Below are positions 9,595 to 18,832 of a DNA stretch of 64,000 bases, in pieces (the stretch's first letter is position 1; each line of letters opens with the position of its first letter). The DNA lies in contig NZ_JAIUHR010000004.1 in NCBI RefSeq assembly GCF_020165195.1, positions 186,001-250,000 on the forward strand, written 5' to 3'. The DNA comes from Mesorhizobium sp. CA14 (GTDB lineage Bacteria > Pseudomonadota > Alphaproteobacteria > Rhizobiales > Rhizobiaceae). Under the pieces are notes generated by a model. It made no database searches. It was given only the letters and a program-made list of their open reading frames with translations, and was not told where the DNA came from. The translations under genes were made by a program, and so were the position numbers.

Positions 9595-10278
9595 TCAGTC
9601 GTCGTCCTGCGATTCGGCGATGTGGTTCAGCGCGGCGACGTTGGTGATGCGCAACCCGCCGCGCTTGATGGCGATCATCTGGCGGTTGCGCCAATCGTTC
9701 AGCGTCTTGTTGACGGATTCGCGCGTCGCGCCGAGGAATTCGCCGAGCTCCGACTGCGAAATCGGAATCCAGCCGGCGCTATCGGCCATGACGCCGCTCA
9801 GGAACACCAGCCGCTTTGCCAGCCTGGCCTCGATGCCGAAAAAGGCCTGATCGCCCAGCTCGCCGCTGACCCATCGCAGCCTTGCGCACAGCAATTCGAT
9901 CATCGCGCGGGCAAGAGGCGGGTTTTTCTCGATGCGGTCGAAGAGCTGAGTCCGGCTCAGCGAAACCAGTTCGCAGGCGGTGAGGCATATGGCGGTCGCC
10001 GTGCGCGGACGCCCGTCCAGCGCCCCGATCTCGCCGACCAAGCTGCGCGACAGCTCGATGTTGGCCACCAGCTTCTGCCCGCCCGGCGAATAGAGCGAAA
10101 TCTCGACGGTGCCGCTCATCACGCCGTAGATGCGGTCGGACGCATCCTCCTGGACGAACAAATGCTGGCCGGCGGCATAGCGCTCCAGCTTGCAGCCGCC
10201 GAACAGCAGGTCGAACTGGCGCGGGTCGATGCGCGCCAGGCGCGGCAGGTTCCTGTCGTCCGCGCCGTTTGTAGCCAT
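9595..10278 (-). CDS. Crp/Fnr-family transcriptional regulator
   Basis: This is a 227-residue protein. The ATG at 10278 is preferred over an upstream in-frame start because GAGAGG lies about 10 bases before it and the Crp fold begins here. The N-terminal cyclic-nucleotide-binding barrel has a phosphate-binding-cassette-like LVGEIGALDGRPRTATA, retaining the Glu and the Arg-Thr pair. The C-terminal winged helix reads ISQSELGEFLGATRESVNK. No Fnr-type cysteine cluster is present, so iron-sulphur sensing is unlikely and cNMP binding is plausible. It is convergent with the P450-peroxidase gene and divergent from the protease gene, and lies 4.4 kb from a cyclase gene, so it is the natural candidate regulator of this locus. 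Confidence 0.9.
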   Translation of the reverse strand: MATNGADDRNLPRLARIDPRQFDLLFGGCKLERYAAGQHLFVQEDASDRIYGVMSGTVEISLYSPGGQKLVANIELSRSLVGEIGALDGRPRTATAICLTACELVSLSRTQLFDRIEKNPPLARAMIELLCARLRWVSGELGDQAFFGIEARLAKRLVFLSGVMADSAGWIPISQSELGEFLGATRESVNKTLNDWRNRQMIAIKRGGLRITNVAALNHIAESQDDD

Positions 10279-10582
10279 GATACGATTCCGCCTCTCGTTA
10301 AGCGGAAATTGTAGGATAAGTACGTGCTCGATCAAAGCGTCGTCTCCTTCTGTGGTGGCTGGCGGAATTCGGCGGGCGGCGGACGGAGATTCCGATGTCA
10401 CGCCCGACACGCCGAAATTGGACAAGCCGGCAAACTGTAAGGAGACCGGGCGCACTGGCGGTTGCGGGCCGATCCTTGGGAACGCCGTCCGCGCGCTTGG
10501 GTGGGAGGTGCCCATGCGCGCAGACAGCAAATCTGAAAATGGCTAGGTGATCGAAATTTCTTTTCGAGAAACCAGGTGCAGT

Positions 10583-10596
10583 ATCTGCGCGCAGAT
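10583..10596. promoter_or_regulatory. Perfect 14-bp palindrome in the regulator/protease divergent spacer
   Basis: ATCTGCGCGCAGAT is an exact palindrome. It sits in the 496-base gap between the divergent Crp/Fnr-like gene and the dual-protease gene. A partial repeat of one arm (GCGCGCAGAC) occurs near 10515-10525. It does not match the E. coli CRP half-site TGTGA, but palindromes in this position are typical operator candidates. I see no gene in the rest of the gap. Confidence 0.4.
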
Positions 10597-10774
10597 CCTG
10601 TTCGGCGTATGTGAAGGCGCTCACAGATATACATGTCCGGCGGAGCGACTGTCGTTTCTGAAATATGCGGGTTCATGTCTCGGTCGGCTTTGCTTTGAAA
10701 GACAGGCTGCATCATTGCTAGTCGGCAAAGAGATCAATCGAAGCATGGCAGGAACCTTGGCTTGACTGGAGCGG

Positions 10775-13700
10775 ATGGTCGGCGCCATGGTTCGCGTTGG
10801 GGAGGGGCACGCCGTGGCAGCCGTGAAGGGACTCCTTGTCAAGGTTCGTGGCGACGGCGCGGGACTCGCGGTGCGAGGCGGGCCGCTCCGGATTGGCGGG
10901 ATCGAAGCCGAACCGATCCTCGCTCTCCCGCCCGGTGTCGATAGCGCAGGTCCGGCCGCGGCCGGGGATCGCGGCGCCACCTGGCTGCGGTTGGCCACGG
11001 ATGCCGCCGATACGGACAATCCCTGGGACCACGCCCACGATCTTCTTGGCCGGACTCCAACGCTTGCGGCCGCAGGCGGCGAGGTGCTCGCGGTGGAGCC
11101 CAATATCCAGCAGCAATGGGATTACAGGAACGGCGCCGGCGACCGCGGCATGGCGGCGAGCGCCAGTCCCGTCTGCGCTTTCGACGATCAGGACCCGCAG
11201 GGCGGACAGGCGGTGGTCGCTGGGCGCATCGCCTGGAATGCCGCGCCTGACTTCAGCCAGTTCGCAGCGGCGCGCAACAGGGTGGGCGCCAAGCAGGCCA
11301 ACATCACCATCGCCCATCTCGATACCGGGTTCGATCCGGGACACCAGACCCTTCCGGCCGGGCTTCTTACAGCGCAGCAACGCAACTTCGTCGACGACGG
11401 GACCGGTCCGGACAACGCGGCCGACCACGCTCCGGCAGGCACGCTCACCAGCAATCGCGGCCATGGCACCGGCACGCTCAGCCTGCTTGCCGGCAATAAG
11501 CTCGACGGCTCCTCGCCGCACTGGCCGGGTTTCACCGATTTCGTCGGCGGCGCGCCGCTGGCGAAGATCCTGCCGGTGCGCATCGCCGACTGGGTGGTGC
11601 GGCTGACCACCGGCACTATGGTGCAAGGTATCGACTATGCGCGCCAGCAGGGCGCGCAGGTGCTGTCGATGAGCATGGGCGGCCTCGCCTCGCAGGCCCT
11701 GGTCGATGCCGTCAATCTTGCCTACGAGCACGGCATGGTCATGGTCACGGCGGCCGGCAACAATTTTATCATCACGCCGCGCAGCATCGTCTATCCGGCC
11801 CGCTACAACCGGGTGCTTGCGGCATGCGGCGTGATGGGCGACGGGCGCGCCTATGCCGGGCTCGCTCTCGGCACCATGCAAGGCAATTACGGGCCGCCTT
11901 CCAAGATGAACACGGCGCTCGGCGCCTACACGCCGAACGTGCCCTGGGCCGAAATCGATTGCCGCAAGGTGGTCGACATGGACGGCAACGGCACGTCGGC
12001 GGCCACCCCGCAGGTCGCCGCCGCGGCCGCACTCTGGTTGGCCGAGCATTGGGACGTGGTGAAGAATTATCCTCAGCCTTGGATGCGAATAGAGGCGGTA
12101 CGCAAGGCGTTGTTCGCGAAGGCCCTGAAATCGACTGCCAAGATGGATGCGACGGAGACGAAGGAGAAGATCGGGCAGGGCGTGTTGCGGGCTCTCGATG
12201 CGCTGGACTTCCTGCCGCCGGCGGCGGAGAGCCTGACGAAGCTCGCCCCCGCCACCTACACATGGAGTTGGCTCGACCTTCTGACCGGCGGGAATTCGTT
12301 GGCGCCGCTATCGCCGCCGACGCTGCGGCAGCGAATGATGTTTGCGCTGGAGCTGACGCAGATGGCGCAAGCCACGGCGGCAATCGAGCAGACGATCGCC
12401 GACCCGGACGGCGATCCGGATCAAGTTTCGGCCGCGGCACGCAACCGCTTCCTCGAAGCGGCGCTCGACCAGGGCAAACCGTCGAAACCGCTCAAGGCGT
12501 TTCTGGAAGGTTTGCTCGGCCGGCCCGGCGTCAGCGCAGCGGTTCCCGCACCGGTTATGGGCCCCGCGCCGGCCATCAGGCGCAAGCCGCGGCCGCTGCC
12601 GCCGCCGCAACGGCGCCTGCGCATCTACGCGCTCGATCCGTCGGTCGCCAAGCGGCTGGATTCGGTTTCGGTCTACCAGGCAACACTTTCGGTGCCGTGG
12701 GACGACGAGCCGGCGACGGACAAGCCGCTGCTGCCCGGTCCGATCGGCGAATATCTCGAAGTGGTCGATGTCGATCCCGCGTCCGACCGCGTCTATGATC
12801 CGGTCGACCTCAACGACAAGGTGCTTCTGGCGCAGGACGGCCTGTCGCCTTCGGAAGGTAATCCGAAATTCCACCAGCAGATGGTCTACGCTGTCGCCAT
12901 GACCACGATCGGCCATTTCGAGCGCGCCCTCGGCCGGCGGGCATTGTGGGCGCCGCATTACGCCGAGGCACCCGGTCGGACCGGCGACATGACGGTGAAG
13001 GCGCATTATGCGCCGCGCCTGCGCATCTACCCGCATGCGTTGCGCGCCGAGAATGCCTATTACAGCCCGGAAAAGAAGGCGCTGCTGTTCGGCTATTTCC
13101 CGGCGACCAGTAATGAAGGCGACGTCACCACGCCTGGAACGACGGTGTTCTCGTGCCTGTCGAGCGATATCGTCGCGCATGAGATGTCGCATGCGCTGCT
13201 CGACGGGCTGCATCGCCGCTTCCAGGAAGCATCCAACCCGGATGTGCCGGCCTTCCATGAGGCCTTCGCCGATATCGTCGCGCTGTTTCAGCATTTTACG
13301 CTGAAGGAACTGGTCAGCTTCGAAATCGGCAAGGCGAGGGGCGAATTGTCGGCCGCCTCGCTGCTTTCCGGTATAGCCAAACAGTTCGGCGAAGGCAGCG
13401 GCAGGGCCGGGCCGTTGCGCGAATATGGCGGCGCCGGCATGGCCGACCTCGACTACGATAAGACCTTCGAGGCGCATGACCGCGGCTCGATCCTGGTTTT
13501 CGCCGTCTACCAGGCCTTCCTGGCGATCGTCGACCGGCGGACCGACGATCTGATCCAGCTTGCCACCGGCGGCTCCGGCATCCTGCCGGCGGGAACCTTG
13601 CATCCGAGCCTGGTCGAACGCCTGACTGACGAGGTCGCCAAGACCGCGAGGCAGATGCTGACCATGTGCATCCGCGCGCTCGACTATTGCCCTTCCGTCG

Positions 13701-14488
13701 ATATCACCTTCGGAGAATATCTGCGCGCGCTGATCACTGCCGACCGCGACGCTTACCCGGACGATCCGTTCCACTATCGCCTGGCCTTCCTGGAATCGTT
13801 CCGCAAATGGCTTCTGCCGCGCGACGTTCGCACTATCTCGGAGGAGACGCTCGCCTGGAGCGCGCCGGAAGACCCGTCGCCTCCCTGGCTGAAGGGTCTG
13901 CTCAGCAAGATCGACCTCGGCTGGAACCAGAAATTGAAGCGGGCCGAGATCTTCGCGCTCAACGACAGGAACCGCTATGCGCTGTGGAAGGCGATGCACA
14001 AGGCCTTCGCCTCCGATCCGGACCTCTACAAGCAGTTCGGCCTGCTGCCCGACCTGCCGCGCTACAATGAGGACGGCACGATCATGCACGCGGCGAAGAA
14101 AGGCGAGACGACCTTCGACATCTACAGCGTGCGCCCGACGCGCCGCGTCGAGCCGGACGGCTCCTTCCGTGTCGAGGTGGTGGCCGTGATCCAGCAGCGC
14201 ATTCCAATTGCGCTGGACGGCACGGCGATGCCGCAAGGGATGGTCAAGGGCGACGGCTTCTTCTGGTTCCGCGGCGGCGCCACGATCATCATCGACCCGC
14301 GCGAGGGGTTCGAGGAGATCCGCTACTCCATCATCAAGAACACCGGCAGCACGGACCGGCAGAGGCGTCAGGCCGGGACGATGGCGGCCAATTACCTGTC
14401 GCCGCTGAGAGCGCTCTATTTCGGCGGCGAAGTGTCGGAGCCCTTTGCCTTGCTGCATGCCAGCGACGGAGACGACGACCATGTCTAG
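10775..14488 (+). CDS. Dual protease: subtilisin-like (S8) plus thermolysin-like zinc metallopeptidase
   Basis: The 1237-residue protein carries two peptidase active sites. The first half is S8: Asp183 (AHLDTGFDPGH), His230 (RGHGTGT) and Ser408 (GNGTSAATP), in normal order and spacing. A Pro-rich linker (about 590-610) separates it from a zincin. That domain has HEMSH (His802, Glu803, His806) and 23 residues later Glu829 in HEAFAD, which matches the NEAxSD helix of M4-type gluzincins. No signal peptide or transmembrane helix is visible, so a cytosolic location is likely unless export is non-classical. The ATG at 10775 has GGAG only 3 bases before it; ATG 10787 is an alternative. Its stop codon overlaps the next gene. 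Confidence 0.9.
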   Translation: MVGAMVRVGEGHAVAAVKGLLVKVRGDGAGLAVRGGPLRIGGIEAEPILALPPGVDSAGPAAAGDRGATWLRLATDAADTDNPWDHAHDLLGRTPTLAAAGGEVLAVEPNIQQQWDYRNGAGDRGMAASASPVCAFDDQDPQGGQAVVAGRIAWNAAPDFSQFAAARNRVGAKQANITIAHLDTGFDPGHQTLPAGLLTAQQRNFVDDGTGPDNAADHAPAGTLTSNRGHGTGTLSLLAGNKLDGSSPHWPGFTDFVGGAPLAKILPVRIADWVVRLTTGTMVQGIDYARQQGAQVLSMSMGGLASQALVDAVNLAYEHGMVMVTAAGNNFIITPRSIVYPARYNRVLAACGVMGDGRAYAGLALGTMQGNYGPPSKMNTALGAYTPNVPWAEIDCRKVVDMDGNGTSAATPQVAAAAALWLAEHWDVVKNYPQPWMRIEAVRKALFAKALKSTAKMDATETKEKIGQGVLRALDALDFLPPAAESLTKLAPATYTWSWLDLLTGGNSLAPLSPPTLRQRMMFALELTQMAQATAAIEQTIADPDGDPDQVSAAARNRFLEAALDQGKPSKPLKAFLEGLLGRPGVSAAVPAPVMGPAPAIRRKPRPLPPPQRRLRIYALDPSVAKRLDSVSVYQATLSVPWDDEPATDKPLLPGPIGEYLEVVDVDPASDRVYDPVDLNDKVLLAQDGLSPSEGNPKFHQQMVYAVAMTTIGHFERALGRRALWAPHYAEAPGRTGDMTVKAHYAPRLRIYPHALRAENAYYSPEKKALLFGYFPATSNEGDVTTPGTTVFSCLSSDIVAHEMSHALLDGLHRRFQEASNPDVPAFHEAFADIVALFQHFTLKELVSFEIGKARGELSAASLLSGIAKQFGEGSGRAGPLREYGGAGMADLDYDKTFEAHDRGSILVFAVYQAFLAIVDRRTDDLIQLATGGSGILPAGTLHPSLVERLTDEVAKTARQMLTMCIRALDYCPSVDITFGEYLRALITADRDAYPDDPFHYRLAFLESFRKWLLPRDVRTISEETLAWSAPEDPSPPWLKGLLSKIDLGWNQKLKRAEIFALNDRNRYALWKAMHKAFASDPDLYKQFGLLPDLPRYNEDGTIMHAAKKGETTFDIYSVRPTRRVEPDGSFRVEVVAVIQQRIPIALDGTAMPQGMVKGDGFFWFRGGATIIIDPREGFEEIRYSIIKNTGSTDRQRRQAGTMAANYLSPLRALYFGGEVSEPFALLHASDGDDDHV

Positions 14489-15998
14489 AAAGCCGGCGAC
14501 GAGGACTAGGCCGGCAAAAACGGCCGCGACTCCGGTATCGGGCGTTACCGTGCGGCATTATTGCCAGGGCATCGGCGATTGCCATCTGCTCACGTTCAAG
14601 AAGGCGGATGGAAAGCCCTTCCGCATGCTCATCGATTGCGGCATCCATGTTTCGATCGCGGGCGGCCCGGCGCTGGTCGCCGACATTGTCGCCGACCTCA
14701 AGAAAGAGACCGGCGGCAAGATCGATATTCTCGTCGTCACGCACGAACACTGGGATCATGTCTCCGGCTTCCTGACCGCCAAGGACCTTTTCAAGGATTT
14801 TGTCGTTGGCGACGTCTGGATGGCGTGGACCGAAAATCCCGCCGACGCCGAGGCCGCGGAGCTCGACAAGTTCAAGGGCCAGGCGATCGCCGCGCTGCAA
14901 GGCGTGGGTCAGAAGCTCGACGCAATGCAGGGGCTCAGCGCCTACATGGCCGGTGTCCGCGACGGCCTGCAATCGGTGCTCGGCTTCCAGTTCGGCGCTG
15001 CCGGCGAGCGGGTGCGCTCGGCCCGCGACGCTGCCGCCAGGCTTTCGCAAAAACCCTCGCCGACCTATTTCGAGCCCGGCGAGCCACCGGTGACGATCGA
15101 CGCATTGCCCAACCTGCGCGTCTATGTGCTCGGCCCGCCGCGCGACAAGGCGGCGCTCCGGCTGGAGGAAAGGGCGAGCGAGATGTTCCCGCTGGCCAGC
15201 GGCGGCCCGTACGCGCGGGCGCTGACGAGCGGCCTCAAGATCAACGAGGCGATCGATGCCGGTTACGTCGACGAGCTCAGTCCGTTCGAGCGCAATGTCG
15301 GCACGCCGCTTTCCGCGGCGCTGAAAGGCGACAAGGGCAGCGACCCGGCCATCGACATCGCCGCCTTTGTCCGCAAGCACTATTCCGGGCCGGTTTCAGC
15401 TGCGGCATCCATGGAAGACCGCGACCAGTCCTGGCGGCGCATCGACGCCGACTGGATGGGGATCGCCGCCGACCTTGCTTTGCAGCTCGACCGCGGCGTG
15501 AACAACACCAGCCTGGTGCTTGCCTTCGAGCTCACCGACTCGGGCCGGGTGCTGCTGTTCCCGGGCGACGCCCAGATCGGCAACTGGCTGAGCTGGAAGG
15601 ATCTGACATGGCCGGTCGGGCAGGGCACCGTCACGTCGGCCGATCTTCTGGCGCGTACCGTCTATCTCAAGGTCGCCCATCACGGCAGCCAGAACGCCAC
15701 GCCGCAGAAACAGGGTTTCGATCTGCTGACCAGCGCTGACCTGTCGGCCTTCATCCCCACCAACAAGGTCGACGCCTTGAAAGTGCACTGGGGCGAGATG
15801 CCCTATGATGGCATCCTGACCGCGCTCGAAACAAAGACAAAGGGCCGCGTCATCCGCGCCGACGATCCATGGTTGGCCGACAAGGACGGCAAGCCGGGTT
15901 TTGCCGCGCCATCCGGTTCGATTCAGGCGGTGCGCAGCGCACCGCGCGATGCGGGGCGCGGGCCGGGCGGACTGTGGGTCGAGGTGGATCTTGCCTGA
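14481..15998 (+). CDS. Metallo-beta-lactamase-fold hydrolase coupled to the protease gene
   Basis: This is a 505-residue protein. The ATG at 14481 lies inside the end of the preceding gene (ATGTCTAG, an 8-base overlap), which implies translational coupling. The MBL metal motif is THEHWDH (His88, His90, Asp92, His93). Further ligand candidates are the Asp in LLFPGDAQIG and the His in VAHHGSQNA, the pattern of ComEC/Rec2-type extracytoplasmic or cytosolic MBL domains. There are no membrane helices or signal peptide, so it is a free-standing version. The substrate is unknown; nucleic acids, nucleotides or phosphodiesters would suit this MBL branch. Tight coupling suggests it acts with the dual protease. 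Confidence 0.88.
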   Translation: MSRKPATRTRPAKTAATPVSGVTVRHYCQGIGDCHLLTFKKADGKPFRMLIDCGIHVSIAGGPALVADIVADLKKETGGKIDILVVTHEHWDHVSGFLTAKDLFKDFVVGDVWMAWTENPADAEAAELDKFKGQAIAALQGVGQKLDAMQGLSAYMAGVRDGLQSVLGFQFGAAGERVRSARDAAARLSQKPSPTYFEPGEPPVTIDALPNLRVYVLGPPRDKAALRLEERASEMFPLASGGPYARALTSGLKINEAIDAGYVDELSPFERNVGTPLSAALKGDKGSDPAIDIAAFVRKHYSGPVSAAASMEDRDQSWRRIDADWMGIAADLALQLDRGVNNTSLVLAFELTDSGRVLLFPGDAQIGNWLSWKDLTWPVGQGTVTSADLLARTVYLKVAHHGSQNATPQKQGFDLLTSADLSAFIPTNKVDALKVHWGEMPYDGILTALETKTKGRVIRADDPWLADKDGKPGFAAPSGSIQAVRSAPRDAGRGPGGLWVEVDLA

Positions 15999-16098
15999 GA
16001 GCCTGCCACCGAGTCGATTGCGAAAAATCGAAAACCGCTTTATGGAGCGAGCGGCTGAATGAGGGCGGCCGGCTCAACACATTGCACAAGGTCGCCCC

Positions 16099-16269
16099 AT
16101 GCCCGATGCATTCTCCCGCGTCATCGCCTTCCTTGCCGTGGTCACAGCCCTTTTGTTTGCCGGGCTGCATTTCCATCAAGGCCATATCATCGCCACGCTC
16201 TATTTCATGACCGGCGCCATTCTGGTGACGGCCGTGACGCGCATGAATGTGAGGCGAGGGCTGATCTAG
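16099..16269 (+). CDS. Small two-helix membrane protein
   Basis: This 56-residue open frame (MPDAFSRVI... to ...RRGLI) has two hydrophobic stretches, about residues 8-22 and 29-46, separated by a His-rich turn (LHFHQGHI). It ends with a basic tail (NVRRGLI). The preceding bases (AAGGTCGCCCC) give only a weak ribosome-binding site. The amphipathic layout and codon use look like a real small membrane protein. Function is unknown. Confidence 0.5.
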   Translation: MPDAFSRVIAFLAVVTALLFAGLHFHQGHIIATLYFMTGAILVTAVTRMNVRRGLI

Positions 16270-16356
16270 GCGCCTGCGGCATCTAAGCCCGGCTGCGCAA
16301 ATAGCGATGATTGTGAATTGGTAGGCTGGATCATCCAACCCAATCAGTGAGTTGGA

Positions 16357-16431
16357 TGGTGGGCGATGCAGGGATTGAACCTGCGACCCCACCCGTGTGA
16401 AGGGTGTGCTCTCCCGCTGAGCTAATCGCCC
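16357..16431 (-). tRNA. tRNA-Val (anticodon CAC)
   Basis: The minus strand folds into a complete cloverleaf. The acceptor is GGGCGAT/ATCGCCC, the D-arm GCTC/GAGC, and the anticodon stem CACCC/GGGTG with loop TTCACAC. The T-arm is GCAGG-TTCAATC-CCTGC, and CCA is encoded. The CAC anticodon reads GUG valine codons. Confidence 0.97.
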
Positions 16432-16558
16432 GCCTGTGGCCCGAAGGTCGAAGCGAGCCGCGATATAAGGGAGGCGAGTGCGCGAAGTCAAGGCAATGTG
16501 TCAAGCTTATCGCGCGGACCGGTTTCCGGTTTCTCAACCGTCCAATTCCGAGCTCCGC

Positions 16559-17239
16559 TCAACCCGCCGCGGCGATCAGCCGTTGCGCCAGTTGCGGCGT
16601 CAGCGTGTCGAAATGCGAGATCACAAGCGTGGGCTCGAATTCGCGCACATGGCGATCGGTATAGCCGAAGTCGACCGCGACCACCGGAATGCCGGCCGCC
16701 TTGGCGGTGTCGATGTCGGTCTGCGAATCGCCGACCATCACGGCGTTGTGGGGATCGCCGCCGGCGAGCCGGATTGTCTCGGTGAGATGGCGCGGGTCGG
16801 GCTTGCGGAAGGCGAAGGTGTCCTGGCCGCAGATCGCGGCAAAATAGTTCGACATGCCAAGCGCGCCGATCAGCGTCGCGGAATTCGCTTCATATTTGTT
16901 GGTGCAGACAGCCATCAGGTAGCCGGCGGCCTGGAAACGATCGAGGGCGGCGATCACGCCGGGGTAGGGGCGGGACTTGCCGGGAATGTTCAGCGTATAA
17001 TGGTCGAGGAATAGTTTTAGCAGCCGGTCGTGCTCCTCGGCCATCAGCGCCTTGTTCTGCGCGGCATGCGCGCGTTCGATCATGACGCGCCCGCCATGAC
17101 CGACGAAGCGCCTGAAGCCGGCTTCGTCGACAGCGGCAAGATCGCTTGCCGCCAGGCTGTGGTTGAGGCTGTCGAGCAGGTCGGGCGCGGTGTCGATCAG
17201 CGTTCCATCCAGGTCGAAGACGATGATCGGGCGTGGCAT
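16559..17239 (-). CDS. gph: Phosphoglycolate phosphatase (HAD family)
   Basis: This is a 226-residue protein. The ATG at 17239 has AGGAG 6 bases upstream and places the HAD motif I at the N-terminus ([14 protein letters not shown]). Motif II is CTNK, motif III Lys is in RKPDP, and motif IV is GDSQTD. It dephosphorylates 2-phosphoglycolate, formed by oxidative damage to DNA ends or by oxygenase side reactions. HAD phosphatases are hard to separate by eye, but the length and the DTAPDL motif fit Gph. It is divergent from rpiA; the two sugar-phosphate genes share a 159-base spacer. Confidence 0.85.
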   Translation of the reverse strand: MPRPIIVFDLDGTLIDTAPDLLDSLNHSLAASDLAAVDEAGFRRFVGHGGRVMIERAHAAQNKALMAEEHDRLLKLFLDHYTLNIPGKSRPYPGVIAALDRFQAAGYLMAVCTNKYEANSATLIGALGMSNYFAAICGQDTFAFRKPDPRHLTETIRLAGGDPHNAVMVGDSQTDIDTAKAAGIPVVAVDFGYTDRHVREFEPTLVISHFDTLTPQLAQRLIAAAG

Positions 17240-17398
17240 GGAGAGCTCCTGCAGCGATTGAATTGCCGCAGCCGATACAGGTTGGGCCGGGCTCAAGCAA
17301 GAAGCCTCGATCGGTCCACAGAGCCTTTAACAGGAGCCTTTGACGGGTCAGGCAAAAATGCTAGGAGGCGCGCGAAACCGGCGAAATCGGGGCTCCCC

Positions 17399-18094
17399 AT
17401 GGATGCAAGGCAGTTGAAGGTCGAAGCCGCGCGGGCCGCGCTCGCCCATGTCGGCAGCGGCATGCGGCTCGGCATCGGCACCGGCACTACGGCGGAAGAA
17501 TTCGTGCGGCTGCTGGCCGAGAAGATTGCGACCGGCCTCAAGATCATCGGCGTGCCGACTTCCGAGCGCACCGCGGCGCTCTGCCGTGAGCTCGGCGTTC
17601 CTCTGTCTACACTGGAAGACACGCCGGAGCTCGACCTCACGATAGACGGCGCCGACGAGGTCGACCTGGACCTGACCTTGATCAAGGGGGGCGGCGGCGC
17701 GCTGCTGCGCGAGAAGATCGTCGCGGCGGCGTCCGAGCGCATGATCGTCATCGCCGACAAGTCCAAGCTGGTCGAGACCCTCGGCCGGTTCCCGCTGCCG
17801 ATCGAGGTCAACCAGTTCGGCCTGCGCGCCACCGAGATCGCGGTTGGAGCCGCCGCGACGAAGCTCGGCCTTTCCGGCCCGGTTACATTGAGGATGACGG
17901 GGGGCCAGCCATTTGTTACAGACGGCGGCCACTTTATCCTCGATGCATCTTTTGGCCGCATTCCGGATACAAGAGCGCTTTCGAATGCTCTCTTCGCCGT
18001 TCCAGGCGTTGTCGAGCACGGTCTATTCATCGGGCTGGCGTCAACGGCCATCATCGCCGGCGGCGACGGTATCGAAACCGTCCATGCAGCCTGA
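17399..18094 (+). CDS. rpiA: Ribose-5-phosphate isomerase A
   Basis: The 231-residue enzyme interconverts ribose-5-phosphate and ribulose-5-phosphate in the pentose phosphate pathway. Diagnostic motifs are the phosphate loop [20 protein letters not shown] with the catalytic Asp residues, and [14 protein letters not shown] with catalytic Glu and Lys. The start at 17399 matches the family N-terminus ([14 protein letters not shown]). It is followed after 21 bases by the DUF2059 gene, so the two are probably co-transcribed. Confidence 0.95.
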   Translation: MDARQLKVEAARAALAHVGSGMRLGIGTGTTAEEFVRLLAEKIATGLKIIGVPTSERTAALCRELGVPLSTLEDTPELDLTIDGADEVDLDLTLIKGGGGALLREKIVAAASERMIVIADKSKLVETLGRFPLPIEVNQFGLRATEIAVGAAATKLGLSGPVTLRMTGGQPFVTDGGHFILDASFGRIPDTRALSNALFAVPGVVEHGLFIGLASTAIIAGGDGIETVHAA

Positions 18095-18115
18095 AACCAG
18101 GGAGTTCTACCGACT

Positions 18116-18715
18116 ATGATGTTGTCTAAACGAGTTCGCCGCCTTTCGACGCTTCTGGCGGCCTCGGCCGTTCTTGCGCTGTCCTCGCCGGTGTTTGCAC
18201 AGGACGTCAGCGAATCGCATTTGAAGGCCGCCCGCGCGGCGGTCGCGGCGATCCACGCCACGGACTCGTTCGACAACATCCTGCCACAGGCGGCAGCGGC
18301 ACTGGAATCACAGCTCATCCAGAAGAACCCCGACATGCAGGAGCTGATCGGCAAGACGGTGACTGAGAAGGCGCTCGGCATGGCTTCGCGGCGCGCCGAC
18401 CTCGAAAAGGAGGCGGCCCTGGCCTATGCCAAGGTTTTCTCCGAGAAAGACCTCAATGACATCGCCGCCTTCTACAGCTCGGAAGCCGGCAAGAAGCTGC
18501 TGGATAGCGGCCCCGCGGTGACACGTGACCTCGTGAAGGCCGCCGACATCTGGCAAAACGGCGTAGCCCGCGACCTCGCCCAGCAGGTTGGCGAGACGCT
18601 CGCGGCCGCAGCCAAGGCGGCGGCACCGGCAGCACCGGCTCCGGCCGCCACGGCGCCCGCCGACGGCGCCGCTCCGGCCGACAATTCGGCTCCTGCGGAC
18701 GACTCGCAGAACTGA
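18116..18715 (+). CDS. Secreted DUF2059-domain protein
   Basis: The 199-residue protein has a signal peptide (ending SSPVFA-QD) and an alpha-helical DUF2059 domain. The domain's typical segment is KVFSEKDLNDIAAFYSSEAGKKLL at about residues 104-127. The last 40 residues are a low-complexity Ala/Pro/Asp tail. DUF2059 proteins are periplasmic and of unknown role. It probably shares a transcript with rpiA, and a strong terminator follows. Initiation may be at either of two adjacent ATG codons. Confidence 0.85.
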   Translation: MMLSKRVRRLSTLLAASAVLALSSPVFAQDVSESHLKAARAAVAAIHATDSFDNILPQAAAALESQLIQKNPDMQELIGKTVTEKALGMASRRADLEKEAALAYAKVFSEKDLNDIAAFYSSEAGKKLLDSGPAVTRDLVKAADIWQNGVARDLAQQVGETLAAAAKAAAPAAPAPAATAPADGAAPADNSAPADDSQN

Positions 18716-18747
18716 TCCGCATCACAGGCCCACGGCCACTGGACCAC

Positions 18748-18776
18748 AAAGCCCGGGTTCCCCGGGCTTTTCTTTT
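18748..18776 (+). terminator. Rho-independent terminator after rpiA-DUF2059
   Basis: There is a perfect 10-bp stem, AAAGCCCGGG / CCCGGGCTTT, with a TTC loop, followed by TCTTTT. It lies 32 bases after the DUF2059 stop. Confidence 0.92.
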
Positions 18777-18832
18777 GCCGCTTGGCAGCCTACCTGTGAC
18801 CCCCGACTTTCTCATCCGCAGGAGCCCAAGCG

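Noticed and set aside
12308..14482. A 724-codon minus-strand frame opposite the dual protease
   Set aside because: Antisense shadow of a gene with intact catalytic motifs; it has no motif of its own.
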